DNA of 64,000 nucleotides from Bacteroides sp. (GTDB lineage Bacteria; Bacteroidota; Bacteroidia; Bacteroidales; Muribaculaceae): assembly GCA_023665145.1 (NCBI GenBank), contig JAMPEM010000009.1, positions 25,352 to 89,351 on the forward strand, read 5' to 3'. The position numbers and the translations under genes were made by a program. This document shows, in pieces, positions 28,598 to 37,505 of this stretch. The stretch's first letter is position 1, and every line of letters begins with the position of its first letter. The notes beneath the pieces are model-generated. The model was given only the letters and a program-made list of their open reading frames with translations. It ran no database searches and was not told the DNA's origin.

Positions 28598-28721
28598 AAT
28601 TATATAATTACCGACAGACCGCGATTACCCTTATCTGCGATAATAATCAGTGTTTTATATATTCAGATTCTTGTGAAAAAGGATACGGGATTATTAATGG
28701 AACCGAAAAATGTAGCAAGAA

Positions 28722-30110
28722 ATGAGTAGTGGATTCCGATTTGGGAGGTATCTTAGGGGTGCTCTTGTAACGGGAGACTTTCTAGTCCTCAATCTTGCAT
28801 ACGTCATAACAGTATGGATAGCACAGGATCATCTTGTGTTCTCCTCTCGTTGGGTATGGCTAATCGCAAATATTTCATTTGTAATACCTGAATTACTATT
28901 TTCAGACATACATATTAAGAGAATCCATTTTGCAGACAAAGTGGTTATTGATGCGCTACGATGCACTTTGGTGCAGATAGGCGTAATGCTTACTCTCCTT
29001 TATATCTCTGATATTTTCGATGTCAGTGTCAAGGCCGGGTTTATTTTCGGGTTTCTGCTGTTTTTCCTACTCTCTCTTTGGTGGTTGACATCAAGAAGAG
29101 TTCTGAAATATATCAGGCGTCTTGGTTTTAATTATCGCAGAGTTGTGATAGTAGGAGGTGGTATCACCGGTAGGGAAGTGATACAGGAACTCATGAGTGA
29201 CCGAGGATATGGATATAAATTGTTTGGCATTTTTGACACATCATTAGACAAAATTTCAGATATCACCGATGTGCCTAAAACCGGATTACTCTCTGATATG
29301 CCTAAATTTATTAGAGATAATCATATAGATGTGATTTATTATACACTTGATGCAGACAACGAAGAGCTGATAAGAAAAATAATACTTGTAGCTGAGGAAG
29401 TTGGAGCAGAACTGGTGTATGTTCCCAAATTTCACAGAATTCTTTCCGGCCATTTTGAACCTACATCAGTAGGAAATCTTCCGGCTCTTGTAAATACGAC
29501 AACACCATTGATGTTGCGACGCAACAGAGTGGCAAAACGGTTGTTTGACTTGTCAATAGCCATTCCTTTCCTGATTGTTTCTCCACTTATATTTATACCA
29601 ATCGCTATAGCAATCAAAGCAGGTTCGAGGGGGCCGGTGTTTTTCCGACAAAAGCGTACCGGAATACATGGTACAGAATTTGTATGTTATAAATTCCGTA
29701 CTATGAAGGTAAATACAGAAAGCGATAAAAAGCAAGCAACTCAAGACGATCCACGCAAAACTAAATTAGGAGATTTCTTGCGTAAAAGTTCTATCGATGA
29801 GCTTCCACAATTCTATAACGTTTTATTGGGAAATATGAGTGTTGTCGGTCCACGTCCGCACATGGTGAGCCATACTGAGGAGTATTCCGCTCTTATTGAT
29901 AAATATATGGTGCGCCACAGTATAAAGCCCGGTATAACCGGTTGGGCACAGGTAAACGGCTATCGCGGTGGAACAAAACATCTATGGCAGATGGAACGTA
30001 GAGTGGAATATGATGTGTGGTATATTCGTAATTGGAATATATTTCTCGACATGAAGATTGTATTACGCACCATGCTCAATGCTTTCCGAGGTGAAAAAAA
30101 TGCCTATTGA
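28722..30110 (+). CDS. Undecaprenyl-phosphate sugar phosphotransferase (exopolysaccharide initiation)
   Basis: A 462-residue polyprenyl-phosphate hexose-1-phosphate transferase of the WbaP/WcaJ type, which starts polysaccharide repeat units on the lipid carrier. The N-terminal half has about four transmembrane helices, then a CoA-binding-like Rossmann segment (RRVVIVGGGITGREVIQEL). The C-terminal bacterial sugar transferase domain begins near residue 265 (RNRVAKRLFDLSIAIP) with FRQKRTGIHGTEFVCYKFRTM, the catalytic Asp-Glu pair in SSIDELPQFYNVLLG, and SVVGPRPHM. No other polysaccharide genes surround it, so it appears as a stand-alone initiating enzyme. Confidence 0.92.
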   Translation: MSSGFRFGRYLRGALVTGDFLVLNLAYVITVWIAQDHLVFSSRWVWLIANISFVIPELLFSDIHIKRIHFADKVVIDALRCTLVQIGVMLTLLYISDIFDVSVKAGFIFGFLLFFLLSLWWLTSRRVLKYIRRLGFNYRRVVIVGGGITGREVIQELMSDRGYGYKLFGIFDTSLDKISDITDVPKTGLLSDMPKFIRDNHIDVIYYTLDADNEELIRKIILVAEEVGAELVYVPKFHRILSGHFEPTSVGNLPALVNTTTPLMLRRNRVAKRLFDLSIAIPFLIVSPLIFIPIAIAIKAGSRGPVFFRQKRTGIHGTEFVCYKFRTMKVNTESDKKQATQDDPRKTKLGDFLRKSSIDELPQFYNVLLGNMSVVGPRPHMVSHTEEYSALIDKYMVRHSIKPGITGWAQVNGYRGGTKHLWQMERRVEYDVWYIRNWNIFLDMKIVLRTMLNAFRGEKNAY

Positions 30111-30192
30111 TGTAATTTAACGTCACCGCGATGAAATAAACTGTAGTCTTATACGTTACAGTTATATAGAAACTTTGAAAAACATACTATCA

Positions 30193-30810
30193 ATGGAAAT
30201 TAAGGCGAGATTAAAAAATCTCTTGGTAATCGCGGCATCACTCTTTGCCGGTTTTTCTGTATATGCTTCTGAGAATACAGACAGTGTAAAAGTCATCACC
30301 TCATCAGATTTTAACAAATATTTCATGCTTGCCGAAAATGGTGACGATGAAGCCATGCGCATAGTAGGTATATGTTATCAATATGGCACCGGAGTGGAAA
30401 AGGACGAATTTAAGGCTCTTCAATGGTATGGAAAAGCAGCCAAACAAGGGAATGCCGAGGCAGAATATTATATCGGTGTGTTCTATCGCGATGGAATAAG
30501 CGTCAAACCAAGTGCGGAGGATGCTGCTTATTGGTTCAGAAAATCTGCATCTAACGGTAATGACAAGGCCATGGTAAATATAGCAAGAATGTTTGCTGAA
30601 GGGAATGGTGTACTTCAAGATTGGCGTATTGCCGCAGAAAATTATTGGCGCGCAGCAGAGCGGGGAAATCCGGAAGGTATGTATCAATATGGATGTTTGC
30701 TCAGAGATGGAAAAGGTGTTAAAAAAGATAAAGTTAAAGCCAAATCATATTTTGAGCAGGCAGCAAAACTAAATTATAAGGATGCTGCTGCACAAGCCGG
30801 CAAACTTTAA
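30193..30810 (+). CDS. Sel1-like repeat protein, exported
   Basis: About 205 residues. The ATG at 30193 is preferred over an in-frame TTG at 30175 because it places a signal peptide (LKNLLVIAASLFAGFSVYA) at the N terminus. Four Sel1/TPR-like repeats of about 36 residues follow, with the A-x2-x-G-x-x-Y-x2-G-x-G-V consensus (for example RIVGICYQYGTGVEKDEFKALQWYGKAAKQG and QYGCLLRDGKGVKKDK). Such repeats mediate protein-protein contacts; the partner is unknown. Predicted periplasmic. Confidence 0.85.
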   Translation: MEIKARLKNLLVIAASLFAGFSVYASENTDSVKVITSSDFNKYFMLAENGDDEAMRIVGICYQYGTGVEKDEFKALQWYGKAAKQGNAEAEYYIGVFYRDGISVKPSAEDAAYWFRKSASNGNDKAMVNIARMFAEGNGVLQDWRIAAENYWRAAERGNPEGMYQYGCLLRDGKGVKKDKVKAKSYFEQAAKLNYKDAAAQAGKL

Positions 30811-30825
30811 TAAATACATCTTTGT

Positions 30826-30852
30826 AATTGTTAAGAAATATTAACAATTTTC
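30826..30852 (+). terminator. AT-rich hairpin after the Sel1 gene
   Basis: AATTGTTAA (30826-30834) pairs with TTAACAATT (30841-30849), followed by TTTCATTTT. It has weak stability but sits correctly for a terminator. Confidence 0.5.
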
Positions 30853-30918
30853 ATTTTGCTGTATAATAGTATTTTGTAACATTGATTATGTTCATAGAGC
30901 CTTTTCGTGTTAAAATAA

Positions 30919-30950
30919 TTTGGAAAACAAAGCAAAAGGCATTAACTTTG
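30919..30950 (+). promoter_or_regulatory. Promoter of the initiator tRNA
   Basis: TTTG (30919-30922), 20 bases, TAACTTTG (30943-30950). Predicted start is about 10 bases before the tRNA 5' end at 30967. Confidence 0.8.
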
Positions 30951-30966
30951 CATACGTAAATAACAC

Positions 30967-31038
<72 letters not shown>

Positions 31039-31044
31039 CTAAAT

Positions 31045-31073
31045 AGAGTTGGTAGTTCACCAACTCTTTTTTT
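31045..31073 (+). terminator. Intrinsic terminator of the tRNA gene
   Basis: AGAGTTGGT (31045-31053) pairs with ACCAACTCT (31059-31067), followed directly by a run of T to 31073. A textbook intrinsic terminator. Confidence 0.92.
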
Positions 31074-31112
31074 ATATTTGCTTATTATTTATTTGGCAGG
31101 AATTATTGATGT

Positions 31113-31802
31113 ATGTTACCACTCTACGAAGATAATCATATCATTATAGTAAATAAATATCCCGGTGAAATAGTGCAAGGAGATAAAACCGGTGACAAAC
31201 CTCTTTGTGAAATTTTAAAAGATTACCTTAAAGAGAAGTATAAAAAGCCCGGAAATGTGTTCTGTGGTGTGGTGCATCGTATTGATCGTCCGGTGGGAGG
31301 TGTTGTGGTTTTCGCCAAAACTTCCAAGGCTCTTTCCAGACTTAACGATATGCTCAGGAAGGGTGAAATCCATAAAACATATTGGGCGCTTGTGGAAGGG
31401 CATATAGAAAAGCCTTATGGTGTTTTAGAGAATTATATGGTCTCGGATGGTAGAATAAATAAAAGTTTTATTACCAATTCGACTACGTCAGGAGCGAAAA
31501 AAGCAGTGCTGGAATATAAAGTATTGGCTTCGGGCGATAAATATACTCTTTTGGAGATTAATCTTAAGACAGGGCGTAAGCATCAAATTCGACTTCAATT
31601 ATCCAATATAGGTCATCCTATTAAGGGAGATTTGAAATATGGAGCGAAACGCAGTAATAAAGACGGTGGAATTTCATTGTTGGCTCGAAGAATTGAGTTC
31701 ATACATCCGGTTTCCAAAATGAAAATTGATGTATTGGCACCACCTTTTGCGGAGATGGAGAAAATATATAACACAGCACAAGAATCTCATACAAATAAGT
31801 AA
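31113..31802 (+). CDS. RluA-family pseudouridine synthase
   Basis: A 229-residue RNA pseudouridine synthase. The catalytic Asp is Asp58 in the HRIDRPVGG motif; KTYWALVEG and LKTGRKHQIRLQLSNIGHPIKGDLKYG are further family blocks. There is no N-terminal S4 domain, so it resembles the short single-domain RluA-type enzymes. The RNA target cannot be assigned from sequence. The nearest promoter is that of the tRNA, whose terminator lies between; it may have its own weak promoter. Confidence 0.9.
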   Translation: MLPLYEDNHIIIVNKYPGEIVQGDKTGDKPLCEILKDYLKEKYKKPGNVFCGVVHRIDRPVGGVVVFAKTSKALSRLNDMLRKGEIHKTYWALVEGHIEKPYGVLENYMVSDGRINKSFITNSTTSGAKKAVLEYKVLASGDKYTLLEINLKTGRKHQIRLQLSNIGHPIKGDLKYGAKRSNKDGGISLLARRIEFIHPVSKMKIDVLAPPFAEMEKIYNTAQESHTNK

Positions 31803-31992
31803 ACTTATAATTCTATAACATAGTTTAACATTCGCTCGAATTTTTGCACAGTCACTATAAGGAGTGTGCAATAAACAATAATATTATTTGCGCATTTCCA
31901 TTGGGAGGTGTGCAATTTTATTCTAATTTTATTCCAATTTGCAAATTCAAAAATGTAAATTTTGATTAATTTTTGACACTTGTATAGTCTAA

Positions 31993-32025
31993 TTTGGATA
32001 AAGTAGGTATTGTGTGGTATCTTTG
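31993..32025 (+). promoter_or_regulatory. Promoter of the exported hydrolase gene, with flanking inverted repeat
   Basis: TTTG (31993-31996), 21 bases, TATCTTTG (32018-32025). The rest of the 302-base gap (31803-32104) is AT-rich with no gene. A 13-base sequence GTCTAATTTGGAT (31987-31999) that contains the -33 box recurs inverted as ATCCAAATTAGAC (32089-32101), just before the ATG at 32105. Confidence 0.75.
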
Positions 32026-32104
32026 TATTACAAACGTAAAGATAACGGTTGGATAATGACAACATTCACTCAGCCGGTGTTTAACATAATCCAAATTAGA
32101 CAAT

Positions 32105-32953
32105 ATGATAAAAAAGATATTATTTGCAGCGATTCTATTTTTGACCACAATCTCGGTTAATGCAAAAATTACTTCCCATAGAGGAGAAGTGAAAGACGGT
32201 TACAACTTTTGGCTCTCTACTCCGGATTCTGTTGGAGTGTCGGAAAAAGATGCAAAGCCCGTAATCATATTCTTGCATGGTGCAAGTTTGTGCGGAAACG
32301 ATCTCAATAAAGTGAAACGATATGGCACAATAGATGCGATTGAGAAGGGACGTTATTTGGATGCATACGTCATCGCTCCTCAAAATCCCGGTGGTGCATG
32401 GAAACCCAATAAAATTATGAATGTGCTTGATTATGTCTCAAAATCAGCAAATATTGACCATAATAGGGTGTACGTGCTTGGAATGTCACTTGGTGGATAT
32501 GGAACTATTGACCTGGCAGCTACTTATCCGAATCGTATAGCGGCAGCTATTGCAATGTGTGGCGGTGGAAGCGTCAAAGATCTTAGTGGTCTTTCTCAAG
32601 TGCCTCTGTGGATTATTCATGGCACTGCGGACAGGGCTGTAAGTGTGGCTCAATCTGATCGTGTGGTGAATATCCTTAAATCTTCCGGTGATGACAGACT
32701 CTTTTATGATCGTATCCACGGGATGAATCATGGGCAACCGGCCAGAATGTTCTATCTGAAAGAATCATACGATTGGCTTTTTTCTCATTCATTGCTGGAT
32801 AAAGACAGATCTATAAATGATACCTTTACGGTTACTCAGGATCGCCTTCGTGCTGCTTACAAGGATTTGAGATCCTCACGCCGTTCAAATACAGCATCGT
32901 ATAAATCAGGCAAATCAAGCAAAACCGCTTCAACAAACCGCAAAAAAAGATGA
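32105..32953 (+). CDS. Exported alpha/beta hydrolase (esterase-like)
   Basis: A 282-residue hydrolase with signal peptide MIKKILFAAILFLTTISVNA. The alpha/beta-hydrolase triad can be placed: nucleophile Ser128 in GMSLGG, Asp176 in HGTADRAV and His209 in GMNHGQ; the oxyanion loop is FLHGASLCG. The layout fits the esterase/phospholipase-like group with a single catalytic domain. The C-terminal 40 residues are Ser/Lys/Arg-rich and probably disordered. Substrate unknown; predicted periplasmic or surface-exposed. Confidence 0.88.
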   Translation: MIKKILFAAILFLTTISVNAKITSHRGEVKDGYNFWLSTPDSVGVSEKDAKPVIIFLHGASLCGNDLNKVKRYGTIDAIEKGRYLDAYVIAPQNPGGAWKPNKIMNVLDYVSKSANIDHNRVYVLGMSLGGYGTIDLAATYPNRIAAAIAMCGGGSVKDLSGLSQVPLWIIHGTADRAVSVAQSDRVVNILKSSGDDRLFYDRIHGMNHGQPARMFYLKESYDWLFSHSLLDKDRSINDTFTVTQDRLRAAYKDLRSSRRSNTASYKSGKSSKTASTNRKKR

Positions 32954-32984
32954 TTTTTCATAGAATAAGATAACATTATTTAGA

Positions 32985-33024
32985 AATTCCACTTTCTCGT
33001 GAGTCAGATCGAGAAAGTGGAATT
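32985..33024. terminator. Bidirectional terminator between the hydrolase and cydB
   Basis: A 15-bp perfect stem: AATTCCACTTTCTCG (32985-32999) with CGAGAAAGTGGAATT (33010-33024). It lies between convergent genes and can serve both strands. Confidence 0.85.
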
Positions 33025-33045
33025 GTATTCATTTCATACTGCTAA

Positions 33046-34194
33046 TCAGTACTTATGGTCAGAGACTGCAAGTTCTTGCGGGGAGATTTTCTTACTATCC
33101 ATTTTTCGCCATACATACCATATATATCCAACCACAAACGGAACAAGTATGGAGACGTATGCCATCACGCTCAGAGTGAATTCTGATGATGAACTGTTGC
33201 GAATTGTAAGTGAACAAGCAGGATCTGACAGCGATGGATAATATGCAGTATTACCGTAACCGGCTACCCAGAAAAGAGAAAGCACGGCAAGTATTGTACC
33301 CAAACCGGCCCACCATATTCCCTTCTTGTATGTTGAAGAGAAAATTGTAGCGGACAATCCTGTTAAAACAAGGATTACACCTGTCACAAGAGCCACCAAC
33401 GGCCATATGAGATGCAAGTAATTGTTGAGATATTTGTTCGCTTCAAGGGTGACGATTTGACCTGTCTCTGTAGTAACCACATTGTATCCGCTCGAAGTAA
33501 ACAAAACTCCGAGAAACCATAAAAAGAAAATTACGAATATACCTCCATTAAACAAGGTCTGTTGCCTCAGTTGTGCTTCAAAATTTGAATCGTGGATTGT
33601 CGCATTTATAAGATAAAGACATGCAAGTGTCCTTGCCAAAAAGAATACTGCCACTCCCAAGACAAGATTATGCCAATCACATATTGCCTCAAGTCCTCTT
33701 GTTGCCACCCAATGTGAAATAACAGGTGAAGAAGAATCAAGGATATTACCGCGTGTGACTGTAAATTCTCCACCGAAAAACATCATCGATACGGCTACAC
33801 CAAGTAAGACACATCCCATTAATCCGTTTATTGCAAGGAAAATATCGTAAGTGTTAGTGCCATAAATATTCCCTTTCTTGCGTCGGTATTCATAGCTGAC
33901 GGCCTGAAGAATAAAGCTGAATAATATAAGAATCCACAGCCAGTATGCACCACCGAACGATGTGCTGTAAAATAGAGGGAATGCTGCAAAAAATGCGCCT
34001 CCGAAAGTGACTAAGGTCGTAAATGTCAATTCCCATTTACGTCCCATGGCGTTAACTATCAGTTCTCGGTCACTTTCATTCTTCATACCGAGAATCATGG
34101 ATTGCCCTCCTTGTACAAAAAGAAGGAAAACTAGCAAGGCTCCGAGGATGGAAATTATCATCCACCAATAGTCTTGTAAATATTCGAGTGTCAT
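33046..34194 (-). CDS. cydB: Cytochrome bd oxidase subunit II
   Basis: A 382-residue multi-spanning membrane protein, subunit II of the bd-type quinol oxidase. The N terminus LEYLQDYWWMIISILGALLVFLLFVQGGQSMI is characteristic, and the length and helix pattern fit CydB. It pairs with CydA, encoded 54 bases upstream in the same direction. The enzyme reduces oxygen to water with quinol electrons and is used by Bacteroides-like anaerobes at nanomolar oxygen; that role is family knowledge. Confidence 0.94.
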   Translation of the reverse strand: MTLEYLQDYWWMIISILGALLVFLLFVQGGQSMILGMKNESDRELIVNAMGRKWELTFTTLVTFGGAFFAAFPLFYSTSFGGAYWLWILILFSFILQAVSYEYRRKKGNIYGTNTYDIFLAINGLMGCVLLGVAVSMMFFGGEFTVTRGNILDSSSPVISHWVATRGLEAICDWHNLVLGVAVFFLARTLACLYLINATIHDSNFEAQLRQQTLFNGGIFVIFFLWFLGVLFTSSGYNVVTTETGQIVTLEANKYLNNYLHLIWPLVALVTGVILVLTGLSATIFSSTYKKGIWWAGLGTILAVLSLFWVAGYGNTAYYPSLSDPACSLTIRNSSSSEFTLSVMAYVSILVPFVVGYIWYVWRKMDSKKISPQELAVSDHKY

Positions 34195-34248
34195 GTCAAT
34201 GCAATTTTTTAGTTTGATTTAACCTTATAAGAATTCATATTTTGCTTC

Positions 34249-35799
34249 TCAAAGGCGTTTTATGCTCTCTTTGCTGATTTGTCTGCACATTATACTGATT
34301 TCAGCAATGAGCAAAATCGTAAATATGACCGCAAACATCCAGAATGTAATCATCACAGACGAGGCTGATACTGCAGATATCGCTGCTCGTGTAGGAAGTA
34401 AATTTTGAACAGTCCATGGCTGTCTTCCTACTTCTGCCACAATCCATCCGGCTTGTGAACATAGATATACGAGTGGGATGGTGAACATTGATATCCATTG
34501 AAGCCAAACAGACTGTTCAAACCATTTTTTACGATATACTCCGATTAATGCTACAACGAAGAAAAGCATCAGAAAACATCCTATGCCTACCATTACTCTA
34601 AATGAGTAAAATGTCAAAGCTACAGGAGGAATTGCTTCCTCTACATTGTCGAAATAACCATAACCGAAATATTTGTAATTTTTCTTTAAATCGGTTTGGG
34701 CTTTCTCCATTCCCGAGACATCTCCGGATACCCTGGCTTTGTCGTATTCGCGAAGGGATTCATGTGCCTTTCGTCCCATTTCAATTCTTTGAGCATAACT
34801 TACGGCATTGATTGTATCTCCGTTGTTATTGACTGCAACACCATTTATCAAATCCGATATTCCGGGTACAAATGAATTGGGATCATGTGTCGCGAGTATG
34901 GAAAGTCCGTATGGGATATCAAATGAACATAGATATTCGTCATCATTATTGTCCCAACGTTTATCAGGATTAAGGATGCCGACAGCAGTCAGAGATTGAG
35001 ATGTCGAACCATTGTATAGCCCCTCCATGGCGGCAAGCTTCATTGGCTGTTTTTCAGCTACTTGAACAGCTGACCCATCACCTGTGTACATAGTAAGCAT
35101 CAAGCCGGCAAAACCAATCCATCCTCCCACTTTTATCGATCTTAAGGCGAAGGTTATATTTCGTTTCTTCCATAAAAACCATGAACTTACCCCAATAACA
35201 AATACACCGCCCAGAGCCCATCCGCTGAATACCGCGTGCAGATACTTATTGACAGCAATCGGTGAAAAGAGTGCCCAAAAATCTGTCATGACATTTCTCA
35301 TCTGCTCCGGGTCAAACTCCATTCCTACCGGGTATTGCATCCATGCGTTTGCCACAAGAATCCACAGGGCTGATATTGACGCTCCAAGCCAGGTGAGCCA
35401 AGTTGATGCAAGGTGGAATCCTTTGCTGACACGATTCCATCCAAAGAACATAACAGCAATAAAGGTAGATTCCATGAAAAAGGCAAGAATACCTTCTATG
35501 GCAAGCGGTGCTCCGAAAATATCACCGACAAACCATGAATAATTGCTCCAGTTAGTGCCAAACTCAAATTCAAGAATCAGGCCTGTGGCTACTCCTATAG
35601 CAAAATTTATTCCGAACAGGAGCATCCAAAATTTTGTTGTTCGAAGCCATTTCTCCTCTCCGGTTTTAACATAAATTGACTCCATCACAGCCACAATAAG
35701 AGAGAGCCCGAGTGTCAGTGGAACAAAGAGCCAATGATAGATGGCCGTTAGTGCAAATTGCCCTCTCGACCAGTCGACTACGGTTATCAAATCATTCAT
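34249..35799 (-). CDS. cydA: Cytochrome bd oxidase subunit I
   Basis: A 516-residue haem-bearing subunit I. The ATG at 35799 (MNDLITVVDWSRGQFALTAIYHWLFVPLTLG) is chosen over an in-frame TTG six codons earlier because it matches the family start and places the axial His in the first helix. The signature GRQPW occurs near residue 445. A long hydrophilic loop follows AAMEGLYNGS and corresponds to the quinol-binding region. Neighbours are a DUF4492 gene upstream and cydB downstream. Confidence 0.95.
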   Translation of the reverse strand: MNDLITVVDWSRGQFALTAIYHWLFVPLTLGLSLIVAVMESIYVKTGEEKWLRTTKFWMLLFGINFAIGVATGLILEFEFGTNWSNYSWFVGDIFGAPLAIEGILAFFMESTFIAVMFFGWNRVSKGFHLASTWLTWLGASISALWILVANAWMQYPVGMEFDPEQMRNVMTDFWALFSPIAVNKYLHAVFSGWALGGVFVIGVSSWFLWKKRNITFALRSIKVGGWIGFAGLMLTMYTGDGSAVQVAEKQPMKLAAMEGLYNGSTSQSLTAVGILNPDKRWDNNDDEYLCSFDIPYGLSILATHDPNSFVPGISDLINGVAVNNNGDTINAVSYAQRIEMGRKAHESLREYDKARVSGDVSGMEKAQTDLKKNYKYFGYGYFDNVEEAIPPVALTFYSFRVMVGIGCFLMLFFVVALIGVYRKKWFEQSVWLQWISMFTIPLVYLCSQAGWIVAEVGRQPWTVQNLLPTRAAISAVSASSVMITFWMFAVIFTILLIAEISIMCRQISKESIKRL

Positions 35800-35856
35800 A
35801 TTAATTAGATATAGCAAGTTATTTGTTTACACACTAATGGAATGAAGGTAAGAGTA

Positions 35857-36078
35857 TTATCGTCGGGTGGTGAGCTGTTCTCTTACATGATCAGCCCGTT
35901 CTTGGTCATTAGAATAATCGCGTTGAAGCAGATTAGGGAAAAATATCCATTTTATAATGACAAAAAAGATAAAAAGCTTTAACAAAATAATAAGCCATAA
36001 TGTCTTTCCTATCGTCATGGAACGAAAACCGTCACAGTAGAAGTTAAATACCTTATGGGGAAGGGTGAAAATTTTCAT
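35857..36078 (-). CDS. DUF4492 small membrane protein
   Basis: About 73 residues starting at the ATG at 36078 (MKIFTLPHKVFNFYCDGFRSM); a TTG 12 codons upstream is in frame but less likely. One central transmembrane helix (LWLIILLKLFIFFVIIKWIFF) follows the conserved FYCDGFRSMTIGKTLW block that defines DUF4492. It lies 57 bases upstream of cydA in the same orientation. Location suggests an accessory or assembly subunit of cytochrome bd analogous in size to small Cyd subunits of other bacteria; that is inference. Confidence 0.85.
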   Translation of the reverse strand: MKIFTLPHKVFNFYCDGFRSMTIGKTLWLIILLKLFIFFVIIKWIFFPNLLQRDYSNDQERADHVREQLTTRR

Positions 36079-36145
36079 AGCGTTTATGTTAAGGCTTGTT
36101 AATAAAGTAACCAAATAAAATGACTTTTTGTTCCAAATTTTTTAT

Positions 36146-36153
36146 TATCTTTG
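36146..36153 (+). promoter_or_regulatory. -7 element upstream of the SDR gene
   Basis: TATCTTTG matches TAnnTTTG. The nearest upstream TTTG (36127-36130) is only 15 bases away, shorter than the usual 19-21, so the -33 box is doubtful. The leader would be about 90 bases. Confidence 0.5.
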
Positions 36154-36248
36154 CAAAGAATTATATCCATTATTAATGAGTGTGATTCCACACACGTGAT
36201 TGATTTTTAAACAACATCTTAATATAATAAACTATATTAAAGCATAAA

Positions 36249-37007
36249 ATGAGTGATAGAATAGCTCTTATTACCGGTGCGACAAGCGGAATTGGTAGGG
36301 CGTGTGCACGAAAATTCGCGCGTGCAGGATATTCCGTGATTATTACAGGAAGAAGAGCCGAGAAATTGGCTGAACTTGAAGAGGAATTAATTAATGACGG
36401 TGCAGAAGTTCTGGTGTTGATTTTTGATGTAAGAAATAGAGAAGAGGCTACACGCGCTATCGAAAATTTGCCTGAACAATGGCGACAGATAGATGTTCTT
36501 ATTAATAATGCCGGACTCGCTTTAGGATTGGAGCCTGAATATGAAGGTGATTTTGATGATTGGGATACAATGATTGATACTAACATAAAAGGCCTTCTGA
36601 CAATGACTCGACTGATTGTTCCACTAATGGTGAAACGAAATTCCGGACACATTATCAACATCGGGTCGGTAGCCGGTGATGCAGCATACGCAGGAGGAAA
36701 TGTTTATTGCGCCACAAAGGCAGCGGTTAAGACAATATCCGATGGCTTGAGAATAGATGTAGCTGATTCAGAAATAAGAGTCACTAATGTCAAACCCGGG
36801 CTTGTAGAGACGGAGTTCAGCAAGGTGAGATTCCATGGTGACGGCAATAGAGCTGATAACGTCTATAAAGGTATTAAACCTCTTACCGGGGATGATATTG
36901 CAGATGTTGTCCTGTACGTTGCTCAAGCTCCCGCTCATGTCCAGATTGCAGAAGTGCTTGTGCTTGCTACAAGACAAGGCTCCGGATCCGTGATTTGTCG
37001 TCATTGA
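36249..37007 (+). CDS. Short-chain dehydrogenase (YdfG-like)
   Basis: A 252-residue NAD(P)-dependent oxidoreductase with a Rossmann fold. Motifs are TGATSGIG (cofactor binding), NNAG, the catalytic Ser in NIGSVAG and Tyr/Lys in YCATK. GRRAEKL after strand 2 suggests NADP preference through an Arg. The whole length and the VKPGLVETEFS region resemble YdfG-type 3-hydroxy acid dehydrogenases. Substrate not certain. First of a + strand run with DUF4494 and a YggS-like gene. Confidence 0.9.
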   Translation: MSDRIALITGATSGIGRACARKFARAGYSVIITGRRAEKLAELEEELINDGAEVLVLIFDVRNREEATRAIENLPEQWRQIDVLINNAGLALGLEPEYEGDFDDWDTMIDTNIKGLLTMTRLIVPLMVKRNSGHIINIGSVAGDAAYAGGNVYCATKAAVKTISDGLRIDVADSEIRVTNVKPGLVETEFSKVRFHGDGNRADNVYKGIKPLTGDDIADVVLYVAQAPAHVQIAEVLVLATRQGSGSVICRH

Positions 37008-37059
37008 GAGTGGTTGTTGATTATTAATGTAAAAGATTTAAAGTATTACCGATTATAAA

Positions 37060-37500
37060 ATGGCAATTTGGTTTGAATGTAAAGTGCGTTATGATAAACT
37101 GCAAGAGAATGGTACCTCTAAAAAGGTAAATGAGCCGTATCTTGTAGATGCAATCTCTTTTACAGAAGCAGAAAAACGTATTATTGAAGAAATCACCCCC
37201 TTCATGTCAGGCGAATATTCTGTTTCTGCCGTAAAGAAAACCAAGATATCTGAAATATTTTTCAATGAACGTGGCGATAAATATTACATGGTTAAAGTGG
37301 CATTTATCACCGTCGATGAAAAAAGTGGAAAGGAAAAAAAATCAAACTCATTCATTTTAGTGCAAGCTAATAGTGTAGCCGATGCCCTTGATGTTTTCAA
37401 TGAAGGGATGAAAGGTACGATGGGCGATTATGAAACAGTGTCAGTGACTGAAACACCACTGATGGATGTATATCCCTATAATCATTCTTCCGAGGAGTAA
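37060..37500 (+). CDS. DUF4494 family protein
   Basis: A 146-residue soluble protein beginning MAIWFECKVRYDK, a recognisable DUF4494 start, followed by FTEAEKRIIEEITPFMSGEYSVSAVKKTKISEIFF and a C-terminal VADALDVFNEGMKGTMGDYETVSVTETPLMDVYPY. The family is a Bacteroidetes hypothetical with no known function. It precedes the YggS-like gene by 5 bases, suggesting co-translation. Confidence 0.85.
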   Translation: MAIWFECKVRYDKLQENGTSKKVNEPYLVDAISFTEAEKRIIEEITPFMSGEYSVSAVKKTKISEIFFNERGDKYYMVKVAFITVDEKSGKEKKSNSFILVQANSVADALDVFNEGMKGTMGDYETVSVTETPLMDVYPYNHSSEE

Positions 37501-37505
37501 AATCT

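Noticed and set aside
35084-35542. 152-codon plus-strand ORF
   Set aside because: Antisense to cydA, whose conserved motifs fix the real frame.
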